A stretch of 64,000 bases of DNA from Phenylobacterium zucineum HLK1 (GTDB lineage Bacteria > Pseudomonadota > Alphaproteobacteria > Caulobacterales > Caulobacteraceae). The notes beneath the pieces are model-generated. The model searched no databases. It had not been told where the DNA came from and was given only the letters and a program-made list of their open reading frames with translations. Where the stretch lies: NCBI RefSeq assembly GCF_000017265.1, contig NC_011144.1:2892001-2956000 (forward strand), given 5' to 3'. Numbering within the stretch: the first letter of the stretch is position 1; each line of letters begins with the position of its first letter. The translations under genes were made by a program, and so were the position numbers. Positions 28,132 to 35,820 of the stretch are shown here, in pieces.

Positions 28132-28950
28132 TCAGGAAGGCGGGCCACGCGTCGCGGCCTGGGCCGCTTCCAAGAGGCGACGCTCCTCGATCTCGTAGCT
28201 GCACAGGGTCATGGTGGTCGCTTCCAGATCCAACACCTCCTCGAGGGCGCCATCCTCGGCCGCGGCCAGGTTGCGCTTCATGAAGCCGTAGGCGTGCGTC
28301 GGACCCGTGGCGATGCTCAGGGTCAGGGCCTGCACGTGCGTCAGCAGCTCCTCGTCCGGAACCACACGGTGCACCAGGCCGAACGCCAGCGCCTCCGCCG
28401 CGGTGCGCCGCTCCGAGAGCAGGTACAGCTCCCGAACCTTCGCGGCCCCGAGTATCCGCGACCAGAACCAGCTGCCGCCGAAGTCCCCCGACAGGCCGGC
28501 CTTGCCGAAGGCGCTCGTGATCACGGCTGACTGAGCGGCGATCCGCAGGTCGCAGGCTCCGGCCAGCGACAGTCCGGCCCCTGCACAGGCGCCGTTGATC
28601 ATCGCGACGGTGGGCTTTGGCATGTCGTGCAGCAGGCGCGCCGCCTCCGTCAGCCGCCGCAACCTGGCGATCTTGGCCTCGATGGTCTGCGGCCGCTTCC
28701 GCTGCTCCGGCGGCAACAGGGCGTCCGCGGCGATCTCCGCGTCCTTGTTCTTCAGGTCGCCTCCGGAGCAGAAGCCGCGGCCGGCGCCCGTCAGCACGAC
28801 GCAAGCGACCTTGGGGTCGGCGGCGGCCCGCTGCACGGCCTCGAGCAGTTGCTCCATCAGTTCGCCGTTCATGGCGTTCAGCCGCTCGGGACGGTTCAGC
28901 GTGATGGTCATCACCCCGTCCTGCACGGCCTCCAGAACGCTTCGGCTCAT
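28132..28950 (-). CDS. Enoyl-CoA hydratase/isomerase family protein
   Basis: 272 residues. GAGRGFCSGGDLKNKD is the oxyanion hole. NGACAGAGLSLAGACDLR lacks the first Glu, and the second acid is in LSGDFGGSWFW (Asp), as in PaaG-like isomerases. So double-bond isomerisation or an unusual hydration is more likely than classical hydratase activity. ATG 28950 has GGGAGG upstream. It is a close paralogue of the gene at 34996, which shares the AGLSGDFGG segment. It diverges from the second F420-dependent oxidoreductase. Confidence 0.9.
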   Translation of the reverse strand: MSRSVLEAVQDGVMTITLNRPERLNAMNGELMEQLLEAVQRAAADPKVACVVLTGAGRGFCSGGDLKNKDAEIAADALLPPEQRKRPQTIEAKIARLRRLTEAARLLHDMPKPTVAMINGACAGAGLSLAGACDLRIAAQSAVITSAFGKAGLSGDFGGSWFWSRILGAAKVRELYLLSERRTAAEALAFGLVHRVVPDEELLTHVQALTLSIATGPTHAYGFMKRNLAAAEDGALEEVLDLEATTMTLCSYEIEERRLLEAAQAATRGPPS

Positions 28951-28999
28951 CGGTCCCTCCCACGCCAATGCGGCGTCTTCAACCGCGCCGCGCCGTATC

Positions 29000-29016
29000 G
29001 TATAACTCATCATACT
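29000..29016 (-). promoter_or_regulatory. AT-rich divergent promoter/operator (crotonase / oxidoreductase)
   Basis: The 28951-29035 spacer holds, on the minus strand, AGTAT, five bases, GTTAT, the same spacing as the other repeats. It sits 50 bp before the crotonase ATG and 19 bp before the oxidoreductase ATG. It is probably part of a shared control region. Confidence 0.35.
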
Positions 29017-29035
29017 AATTAAAAGGGGAACAGGG

Positions 29036-30067
29036 ATGAAACTGGCGCTGGGACTGGGGCCGCAGGATGCGCGCTTCAACGTGCCGATCGAGCTGATCCA
29101 GAAGGCCGAGGCCCTGGGGTTCGACTCGGTCTGGACGGCGGAGACCTACGGGGCCGACGCGATGACGCCACTGGCGTTCATCGCGGCGCATACGCGCAAG
29201 ATCCGGCTCGGCACCGGGATCGCCCAGCTGGACGCGCGCACGCCCGCCAACCTGGCGATGTGCGCCCAGACGATCGACGCCCTGGCCGGCGGCGGCCGGA
29301 TGATCGTGGGCATCGGCGTGTCGGGGCCGCAGATCGTGGAGGGCTGGTACGGCCGCCCCTGGGGCAAGCCCAATCCCCGCCTGCGCGACACGGTCGCCAT
29401 CCTGAAGAAGATCTTCCGCCGCGAAAGCCCGGTGTCCCACGAGGGCAAGGAGATCAGCCTGCCCTACCAAGGCGAGGGGGCCATCGGTCTGGGCAAGCCG
29501 CTGAAGGGCATCCTCCACAGCGGCGACATCCCCGTCTACCTCGGCACTGACACCCCGCTCAACGTGCGCATGACCGGGGAAGTCGCCGACGGCTGGCTGG
29601 GCTTTCACCTCGTGCCGTCGATGGTGAAGCCGTATCGTGCGCTCCTCGAGGAGGGGCTCGCCCGACGGAGCGACGGCCGGCGCATCGAGGACTTCGACAT
29701 CCAGGGCGCCGTAGGGGTCAAGGTGAACCCGGACGTGAAGGCGGCGCTGCAGGAGCCCAAGCCGCACATCGCGCTCTACGCCGGGGGCATGGGCGCCAAG
29801 GACAAGAACTTCCACAAGGAAGCCATGGTGAAGCGCGGCTACGGGGAGGCCGCCGAGCGGATCCAGGAGCTGTTCCTGGCCGGCCGCAAGGAGGAAGCCG
29901 CCGCCGCGGTTCCCGACGATTACGTGGACGAGGAGTGGCTGGTGGGGCCGCCGGAACGCATCCGGGAGCGCTTCAAGCTGTGGCGGGATTCCGGCATCAC
30001 CACGCTCACCATCCGCCGCAGCCCGGCCGAGGTGCTGGAGCTGATCGCCGACGCGGCGTTCGCCTGA
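29036..30067 (+). CDS. LLM-class F420-dependent oxidoreductase, paralogue
   Basis: 343 residues, very similar to the enzyme at 27000: FDSVWTAETYGADAMTPLAF, TGIAQLDARTPANLAMCAQT and GILHSGDIPVYLGTDTPLNV are near identical. Differences cluster in the middle (WLGFHLVPSMVKPYRALLEE) and in the C-terminal third, so substrate range probably differs. ATG 29036 follows GGGAACAGGG. It stands alone on the plus strand between divergent and convergent neighbours, with a strong hairpin just after the stop. Confidence 0.92.
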   Translation: MKLALGLGPQDARFNVPIELIQKAEALGFDSVWTAETYGADAMTPLAFIAAHTRKIRLGTGIAQLDARTPANLAMCAQTIDALAGGGRMIVGIGVSGPQIVEGWYGRPWGKPNPRLRDTVAILKKIFRRESPVSHEGKEISLPYQGEGAIGLGKPLKGILHSGDIPVYLGTDTPLNVRMTGEVADGWLGFHLVPSMVKPYRALLEEGLARRSDGRRIEDFDIQGAVGVKVNPDVKAALQEPKPHIALYAGGMGAKDKNFHKEAMVKRGYGEAAERIQELFLAGRKEEAAAAVPDDYVDEEWLVGPPERIRERFKLWRDSGITTLTIRRSPAEVLELIADAAFA

Positions 30068-30075
30068 ACGGCCGG

Positions 30076-30100
30076 GGGGGCGCGGCCCCGCCGCGCCCCC
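30076..30100. terminator. GC-rich hairpin, likely bidirectional terminator
   Basis: Perfect 11-bp stem GGGGGCGCGGC / GCCGCGCCCCC with a CCC loop, between the convergent oxidoreductase stop (30067) and receptor stop (30108). No long T run follows (TTCCT only), so termination may be partly factor-dependent. Confidence 0.6.
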
Positions 30101-30107
30101 TTCCTGC

Positions 30108-32294
30108 TCAACGGAACATGTACTCGATGCTGACGCCGTATCGCCGCGGTGGGGCCAGGATGCCGATGTTCCCGCCACCCGACAGCGAATTGGTCCGCAG
30201 CCGCTTCGTGTTGGTCAGGTTTTCACCCCAGAGGGTGAAGCGCCAGCGCTCGCCCGGGTCGGTCCAGGCGACCTGCGCGTTGAGGTTCTCGTAGCTCGGC
30301 TCTTTGTAGCTGTTGCCGTTGTCGCTGTAGTACTCGTCGCTCCAGTACAGCAGCCCCGAAAGGGCGAGCTCGCCGCCCCAGAGCGGCGTCGTGTAGAGGG
30401 TCGAGAGGTTGAAGGTCCAGTCGGGCGCCTTCGGCAGGTGGTTGCCCGAGGCGTCGCCTAGAACCTGCAGGTAGCCCGGCGTCGTCACCGTCACGCCGTT
30501 GACCACCGTGGGCGGACGCAGCTGGAATATCTGCGCCCCTGGGAAGTCCTTGAACCGGGCGTGATTGTAGGCGACCGCCGCGTTGACGCTCCAGTTCGGA
30601 CGCGGCGCCCAGGCGAGCTCCACCTCGCTCCCGTAGATCTCGGCCGTGGCGGCGTTCTGAAGCGTTAGGCCGCCCGAGACGTTGCGCGCCGAGACCTGCA
30701 GGTCCTTGTAGTCATAGTAGAACGCGACCGCGTTCAGCCGCACCCCGCGAGCCGGCTCTGTCTTCAGGCCCACCTCGTAGGAATCGAGCACCTCGGGCTT
30801 CACCGGGGTGAGCGGAAGCGCCGCCGCAGAGGCGTTGTAGAGGCCGCTCTTGAACCCTTGCGAATAGGTGAAGTAGCCCCGGACCCGGTCGCTGAAGGCG
30901 TACTTGACCGACAGCCGGGGGGAGAGCTTGTCGAACTCGGAGCTGACCGGGGGCCCGTTCGGCGGAGGCGGCGGCGGCGTTTGGCCGGGGGCCAGCACCC
31001 GGCGGTCGTTCCACTGCCGGAAGTCGCGCGTCTCGGTGCTGTAGCGCAGCCCCGCGGTGAGAGACAGCCGCTCGGTCAGGTCGTAGGAGCCTTCGGCGAA
31101 CACCGCATAGGACGTCGCGTCGCTGTCGGACTGCAGAATCTGCGTCGCCGCCGTGGGACCGCCGCGCACCAGGAAGTAGGTGTCGCCGAACCCGTAGCGG
31201 GCCTGCCCCTGGAAATAGAACAGGCCGGCGATCCACTGGAACGGCCCCTCGCCGTTGGAGGACGCCCGCAGTTCGGCCGTATAGCTGCGGTCGTCGACGC
31301 TGAAGGCGGAATAGGAACTGTCCACGACCGTTCCGTCCGAGTCGCCGGAGCTTCCGAGCTCGGTCTTCTGCCACGACCCCAGGAACGTAAGGTCGAATCC
31401 GGAGAAGGTCGAGACCGAGTTCGCCCAGGCGCTCGTCTGGTGCATGCCGAAGTAGCTGTCGACCGACAGGGCGGAGTTGTAGCCGGTGGGGATCAGCACA
31501 TTGGGATCGACCAGCTTGGCGGCCGTGATCCCGTCGATCGGGTGCGTCTTCAGCGCGGTGTCGTCGTGGCTGTTGATGTAGGCGGCGCCGACGATCACCT
31601 TGGTGTTCTCGATCGGCCGCCAGAGCAGCTTGCTGCGCACGCCGAACGAGCTGGTGCGCGCCACGGAGTCCCCGCTCACCAGATCCTTTACGTAGCCGTC
31701 GTCGGCGTTGGCGTGGATGGCGATGTTGGCGGCGAGGTTCTCGGAGAGGCCTCCGTTCAGGTAGATGTCCCCCTTGCGCTCGTTGAAGCGGCCGTAGCTG
31801 GCCGCCAGGCGCATCTCCGGGTTCGGAGAAGGATCATAGGTGACGATGTTGATGGCCCCGCCCACGGCGTTGCGGCCGAACAGCGTCCCTTGCGGCCCCC
31901 GGAGCACCTCGACCCGCTGGATGTTGTTGAAGTCGAAGAAGCCGGCGTGCTGCGACGACTGGTACACGCCATCGATGTAGAGCGGCACGGTCGCCTCGTC
32001 GCCGGGCCCGACCGCCCGCGTGCCGACGCCGCGTACCTGCGGGCGCGAGACGAAGCTGCCCTGGGTGAACACGAGTCCCGGGGTGATGTACATGAGCTCC
32101 CGGCTTTCGGTCACCCCCGCCTTGGCCATCGCCTCGGCGCTGAGGGCGGTCACCGCGACGGGGACCTCCTGCAGACTCTCCTCCCGCTTCTGGGCAGTGA
32201 CGATGACTTCCTCGATCTCCTGCGCCATGGCGGCGCCGGCCGACAGCGCCAGCGACGTAGCCGACGCGCAGGCGAACAATCTCCACTTCAGCAT
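30108..32294 (-). CDS. TonB-dependent outer-membrane receptor
   Basis: 728 residues. The signal peptide ends near SAGAAMAQ, followed by EIEEVIVTAQKREESLQEVP (TonB box and plug start), the plug core LRGPQGTLFGRNAVGGAINI, and a barrel ending IEYMFR. Closely related to the receptor at 39228 (shared HAGFFDFNNI or HAGFFEFNNI block), less so to the one at 1030. A proline run (QTPPPPPPNGPP) lies in a predicted loop. It probably takes up a large organic substrate. The upstream AT-rich spacer is the likely promoter. Confidence 0.95.
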   Translation of the reverse strand: MLKWRLFACASATSLALSAGAAMAQEIEEVIVTAQKREESLQEVPVAVTALSAEAMAKAGVTESRELMYITPGLVFTQGSFVSRPQVRGVGTRAVGPGDEATVPLYIDGVYQSSQHAGFFDFNNIQRVEVLRGPQGTLFGRNAVGGAINIVTYDPSPNPEMRLAASYGRFNERKGDIYLNGGLSENLAANIAIHANADDGYVKDLVSGDSVARTSSFGVRSKLLWRPIENTKVIVGAAYINSHDDTALKTHPIDGITAAKLVDPNVLIPTGYNSALSVDSYFGMHQTSAWANSVSTFSGFDLTFLGSWQKTELGSSGDSDGTVVDSSYSAFSVDDRSYTAELRASSNGEGPFQWIAGLFYFQGQARYGFGDTYFLVRGGPTAATQILQSDSDATSYAVFAEGSYDLTERLSLTAGLRYSTETRDFRQWNDRRVLAPGQTPPPPPPNGPPVSSEFDKLSPRLSVKYAFSDRVRGYFTYSQGFKSGLYNASAAALPLTPVKPEVLDSYEVGLKTEPARGVRLNAVAFYYDYKDLQVSARNVSGGLTLQNAATAEIYGSEVELAWAPRPNWSVNAAVAYNHARFKDFPGAQIFQLRPPTVVNGVTVTTPGYLQVLGDASGNHLPKAPDWTFNLSTLYTTPLWGGELALSGLLYWSDEYYSDNGNSYKEPSYENLNAQVAWTDPGERWRFTLWGENLTNTKRLRTNSLSGGGNIGILAPPRRYGVSIEYMFR

Positions 32295-32354
32295 GCCTTC
32301 CTCCCTATCCCTGCTCTTTTCTGGTTGAGGCGGAATCTGGCAGCCAAGCTTTAA

Positions 32355-32373
32355 TTGTCAAACTATTTGTACT
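32355..32373 (-). promoter_or_regulatory. AT-rich putative operator before receptor gene
   Basis: In the 32295-32372 spacer the minus strand reads AGTAC, AAATA, GTTTG, with the same spacing as other repeats in this window and the same AAATA spacer as the site at 56895. It lies about 61 bp before the receptor ATG. Confidence 0.3.
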
Positions 32374-33176
32374 TATTTGAACAGGTCGTCAGCAATGGGA
32401 CGGAGCAGGTCCGGCAGCCCCGCCGCGTCGCTCGCGGTCCACGACGCCCCGCGGACGAGCGCGGCCGGCACTCCCTCGTCGCCCTCGCCCAGGACCAGCG
32501 AGGCCGCGGCCGCGATCTCGTCGGCGACGCCGGTCACCGTGGCCTGAAGCACCCGCCCGAAGAGATCGCGTTCGCCGCAGCGGTCGCGCGTCGGCGCCAG
32601 CCCCGCGACGCCGATCGCCTGGCCGGTAGTGCCGAGACGCCAGGCGCGCCCGAGGCTGTCGCTCACGATGACGGCGGGGGCGGCGCGGCCGTATCGCGCC
32701 TGCAATTCGCCCCGCAGCCGCCGCGCGCTTGCATCGGGGTCGAGGGGCCACAGGAGCACGGTCTCCGGCTCCTCGGTCGGCGCCACGTTCGAGGCGTCGA
32801 CACCGGCGTTGGCCAGCACGACGCCCGTCCGATGGCGAGTGATGACCAGTCCCGGGCGCGTGCGCACGATCTCGACGGACTCCGATAGGATCACCTCGCA
32901 CAGAGGCGCGGGCTTACCGGTGGCCGCGGACAGTTCGATCGCGCGCGCGGACGGCGTCACCTCCGCCAGGCGCACGAAGCGCCCCTCGACCTTGGACACG
33001 GCCTTCTGCGCCACGACGAGCACGTCGCCGGACTCGGGTCTCAGTCCCTCGCGATCGAGTCCGGCCGCCAGCAGGGCGGCGAGGTCGTCGCCGGGCGCGA
33101 GAAGCGGCAGTCCCCGCACCGGACGGATGCAGACACCCCGGTCCGGCGCCTGCCCTTGGCTTTCAGTCCCTGGCAT
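32373..33176 (-). CDS. cofE: CofE, F420-0:gamma-glutamyl ligase
   Basis: 267 residues. It adds gamma-linked glutamates to F420-0 using GTP. VVAQKAVSKVEGRFVRL, TRHRTGVVLANAGVDASNV and VSDSLGRAWRLGTTGQAIGV are the CofE signatures. The start at 33176 overlaps the aldo-keto reductase end by 14 nt; a longer frame runs antisense-like through that gene and is rejected. It is a stand-alone CofE, without the C-terminal FMN reductase domain that mycobacterial FbiB carries. It is separated by 9 kb from the other F420 genes. Confidence 0.93.
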   Translation of the reverse strand: MPGTESQGQAPDRGVCIRPVRGLPLLAPGDDLAALLAAGLDREGLRPESGDVLVVAQKAVSKVEGRFVRLAEVTPSARAIELSAATGKPAPLCEVILSESVEIVRTRPGLVITRHRTGVVLANAGVDASNVAPTEEPETVLLWPLDPDASARRLRGELQARYGRAAPAVIVSDSLGRAWRLGTTGQAIGVAGLAPTRDRCGERDLFGRVLQATVTGVADEIAAAASLVLGEGDEGVPAALVRGASWTASDAAGLPDLLRPIADDLFK

Positions 33177-34224
33177 AGGGTTCCGGAACCCGGCCGACGA
33201 CGTGATAGGCGGGGTCCTCGTACACGCGCGGCAGGAAGGTCTGGGGATAGCGCGACTCCGGGCGGGAGAGGTGCTCCAGTTCGGCCATCTCCGCCTCGGA
33301 GAGCGTGAAGTCCGCCGCCCTGAGATTGTCGGCCAACTGTTCCGGGCGCGTTGCGCCCAGGAGGACCGTGGACACTGCGGGGCGCTGGCCCACCCAGGCG
33401 AGCGCCACGGTCGCGGGCGGAACGCCTCGGGCCCGGGCGATGCGGTGCTGGGCCTCCAGGATGGGGCTCCACCTGGCGCGCGCTTCGGCCGTAGCGCCGA
33501 CGGAGAACGAGGTTCGCGTGGCCAACCGACCGCCGCCGCCGGACGGATCCGCATCGGTGTACTTGCCGCTCAGGAACCCCGCCGCCAGTGGGCTCCAGAC
33601 CATCAGACCGACGTCGCTGGCGAGCGCGCAGGGAACCACCTCCGCCTCCACGTCGCGGCCGACCAGGGAATAGTACATCTGGGCGACGACGAACCTGGAC
33701 CAGCCCTCGCGCTTCTGGATTTCGATGGCCCTGGCGGCGAGCCACGCCGGCCAGTTCGAGAAGCCGATGTAGCGGGCCTTGCCGGCGCGGATCACCTGGT
33801 CCAGCGCGGCCAGGGTCTCCTCCAGCGGGGTCAGAAAGTCGGGCCGGTGGCAGATGTAGACATCCACCCAGTCGGTCCCCAGGCGCCGCAGGCTGCCGTC
33901 GATGCTGCGGTGGATGTGATGGGCCGAGAGCCGGCAGTCCAGCAGCCCGTCCCCCACCTTGGCGCCGACCTTTGTGGCGATCAGCGCCTCTTCGCGGCAC
34001 CCGCGAAGCGCCTCCCCCAGGAGGGTCTCGGACTGCCCTTCGTTGTACACGTCGGCGGTGTCGAACAGGTTGATCCCGGCATCCAGGGCCGCGCCCACCA
34101 TCGCCTGGGCGCCTTGGGCGTCCACCTTGCCGAGGCCGTAGCGTGAGGGGCCGCCGAAGGTCATCGCCCCGAACGCCAGGCGAGACACGACAAGCCCGCT
34201 CCCTCCGAGAAGCGCGTACCGCAT
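33163..34224 (-). CDS. Aldo/keto reductase
   Basis: 353 residues, TIM barrel. Catalytic tetrad visible as FDTADVYNEG (Asp, Tyr), LIATKVG (Lys) and YICHRPD (His). The C-terminal half carries LAWVGQRPAVSTVLLGAT, the NADPH-binding segment. It reduces or oxidises a carbonyl/alcohol with NADP(H). It starts 5 bp after the crotonase at 34229 and overlaps cofE. NADP coupling could link it to the F420-NADP reductase, but that is inference. Confidence 0.92.
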   Translation of the reverse strand: MRYALLGGSGLVVSRLAFGAMTFGGPSRYGLGKVDAQGAQAMVGAALDAGINLFDTADVYNEGQSETLLGEALRGCREEALIATKVGAKVGDGLLDCRLSAHHIHRSIDGSLRRLGTDWVDVYICHRPDFLTPLEETLAALDQVIRAGKARYIGFSNWPAWLAARAIEIQKREGWSRFVVAQMYYSLVGRDVEAEVVPCALASDVGLMVWSPLAAGFLSGKYTDADPSGGGGRLATRTSFSVGATAEARARWSPILEAQHRIARARGVPPATVALAWVGQRPAVSTVLLGATRPEQLADNLRAADFTLSEAEMAELEHLSRPESRYPQTFLPRVYEDPAYHVVGRVPEPYARD

Positions 34225-34228
34225 GGCC

Positions 34229-34999
34229 CTAGCTGAACCTCGGCGGGCGCTTCTCCAGGAAGGCCGCGACGCCTTCGCGGGACTCGTGGCCGGTCACGGC
34301 GATCGCCATGGCGGCGGCCTCGTACTCGAGCACGCTCTCGAGCGCCGCCGCAGCGACATAGAAGCCCCGCCGCAGGCTGGCCATGGCCGCGGGCGGCCCA
34401 GCCGCCAGCTGCTGCGCCAGTTCCAGCGCCCGTTCCTGGACCTGCCCCGCGGTCGCGAGTTCGTCGACGAGGCCCAGGCGCTCGGCATCGGGTCCATCCA
34501 GCGTCTGCGCCAGCAGCATGATACGGCGCGCGCGCGCCGGACCGATCCTCTGGCCGAGCGTGTAGTGCAGCCCCAAGTCCGGCACCATGCCGATGCGGGT
34601 GAAGGGGAAGACGAACCGCGTATTCGCGTCCGCGACGATCACGTCGCACATGCACGCCATGCCGACGCCGGCCCCCGCCGCGAAACCTTCGACCGCCGCG
34701 ACCACCGGCTTGTCGCCCTGGAGCACGCGCCGCAGCAGCGCCTGCGCCTGGCGCACGCTGCCGAGGAACTCGATAGGCTCGCGCGTCCCGAAGCCCTTCA
34801 CGTTACCGCCAGAGGCGAAGTTGCCGCCGGCTCCGGTGAACACAACGGCGCCGACGGTCTCGTCGTCCAGCGCCTGGTCGAAGAGCTGCCGCAGGAGCTT
34901 GGTGCGACCTGGACTGGCCGCGTTGCGGGTTTCCGGCGTGTTGAGCGTGATCCGCGCCACGCGCGGCGCCGGGCGGTCGAGGAGGACGTCCGCGCTCAT
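34229..34999 (-). CDS. Enoyl-CoA hydratase/isomerase family protein
   Basis: 256 residues, crotonase fold. NFASGGNVKGFG forms the oxyanion hole; EGFAAGAGVGMACMCDVIVA lacks the first Glu, and the second acid is Asp in GMVPDLGLHY. This points to an isomerase or atypical crotonase. ATG 34999 overlaps the upstream crotonase stop (ATGA), so the two crotonases are made together. Confidence 0.9.
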   Translation of the reverse strand: MSADVLLDRPAPRVARITLNTPETRNAASPGRTKLLRQLFDQALDDETVGAVVFTGAGGNFASGGNVKGFGTREPIEFLGSVRQAQALLRRVLQGDKPVVAAVEGFAAGAGVGMACMCDVIVADANTRFVFPFTRIGMVPDLGLHYTLGQRIGPARARRIMLLAQTLDGPDAERLGLVDELATAGQVQERALELAQQLAAGPPAAMASLRRGFYVAAAALESVLEYEAAAMAIAVTGHESREGVAAFLEKRPPRFS

Positions 35000-35802
35000 C
35001 GCTTCGCCAGGACGGTGCTGGGGAGGAAGCCCATCTCGCGGGTGGTCCGGGCCGAGATTCCCATGGTGATCGCCTCGGACAGCAGCACCCGGTCCAGGCT
35101 GCTGTCCTCGGCCGCGTTCAGGTTGCGCTTGGCGTTGCCGTAGGCCCAGCGCGGCCCGCCGGCGATGCGCTTGGCGATCTCGAGCGTCCGCTCGCGCAGC
35201 TCGGCGTCCGGATAGACGCGGTTGACCATGCCCCAGGCCAGCGCCGTCTGGGCGTCGATGCGCTCGGAGAGGAAGTAGAGCTCCCTCGCCTTGGCCGTGC
35301 CAAGGATCTTGGTCCAGAAATAGGTCCCGCCGAAATCTCCCGACAGACCCGCGCGGGTGAAGGCGCTCGTGAAGAACGCCGTCTCCGCGGCAAGACGCAT
35401 GTCGCACGCGCCGGCCAGGCTGAAGCCCGCGCCCGCACAGGGGCCGTTGACCATGGCGATGGTCGGCTTGGCCATGTCGTGCAGCAGCCGCGCCGCCTCC
35501 TCCCGCGCCTTGAGCACGCTTTCCATGTTCACGGGCATGTTGTGGGCGGCGCGCTCGGCGTCGGACAGGCCGGCCTGGGCGTCCAGCTCGGCCTGCCGGC
35601 TCTTCAGGTCGCCGCCGGCGCAGAAACCGCGTCCCGCGCCGGTGAGCACGACGCAGCCCACCTGGGGGTCACGCGCCAGTTCGGCGACCACCTCGGGCAG
35701 CCGGTCCATCAGCTCCGAGGTCATGGCGTTGAGGTGTTCCGGCCGGTTGAGGGTGACGATCGCGACCCCCTCTTCGCGGCTGACGAGCACGGTGTCGGAC
35801 AT
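34996..35802 (-). CDS. Enoyl-CoA hydratase/isomerase family protein
   Basis: 268 residues, close paralogue of the gene at 28132 (GAGRGFC, NGPCAGAGFSLAGACDMRLA, AGLSGDFGGTYFW). First Glu missing, Asp in SGDFGG as in PaaG-type isomerases. It starts 18 bp after the one-chain carboxylase stop and overlaps the next crotonase by 4 nt. It probably handles a double-bond shift or hydration near the carboxylation step (inference). Confidence 0.9.
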   Translation of the reverse strand: MSDTVLVSREEGVAIVTLNRPEHLNAMTSELMDRLPEVVAELARDPQVGCVVLTGAGRGFCAGGDLKSRQAELDAQAGLSDAERAAHNMPVNMESVLKAREEAARLLHDMAKPTIAMVNGPCAGAGFSLAGACDMRLAAETAFFTSAFTRAGLSGDFGGTYFWTKILGTAKARELYFLSERIDAQTALAWGMVNRVYPDAELRERTLEIAKRIAGGPRWAYGNAKRNLNAAEDSSLDRVLLSEAITMGISARTTREMGFLPSTVLAKR

Positions 35803-35820
35803 TCGATGGCCCTCTGCAGA

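Noticed and set aside
27000..30067. Bacterial luciferase or alkanesulfonate monooxygenase
   Set aside because: Sequence blocks match the Rv3520c-type F420 group, no lux or sulfonate genes are nearby, and F420 synthesis genes are.
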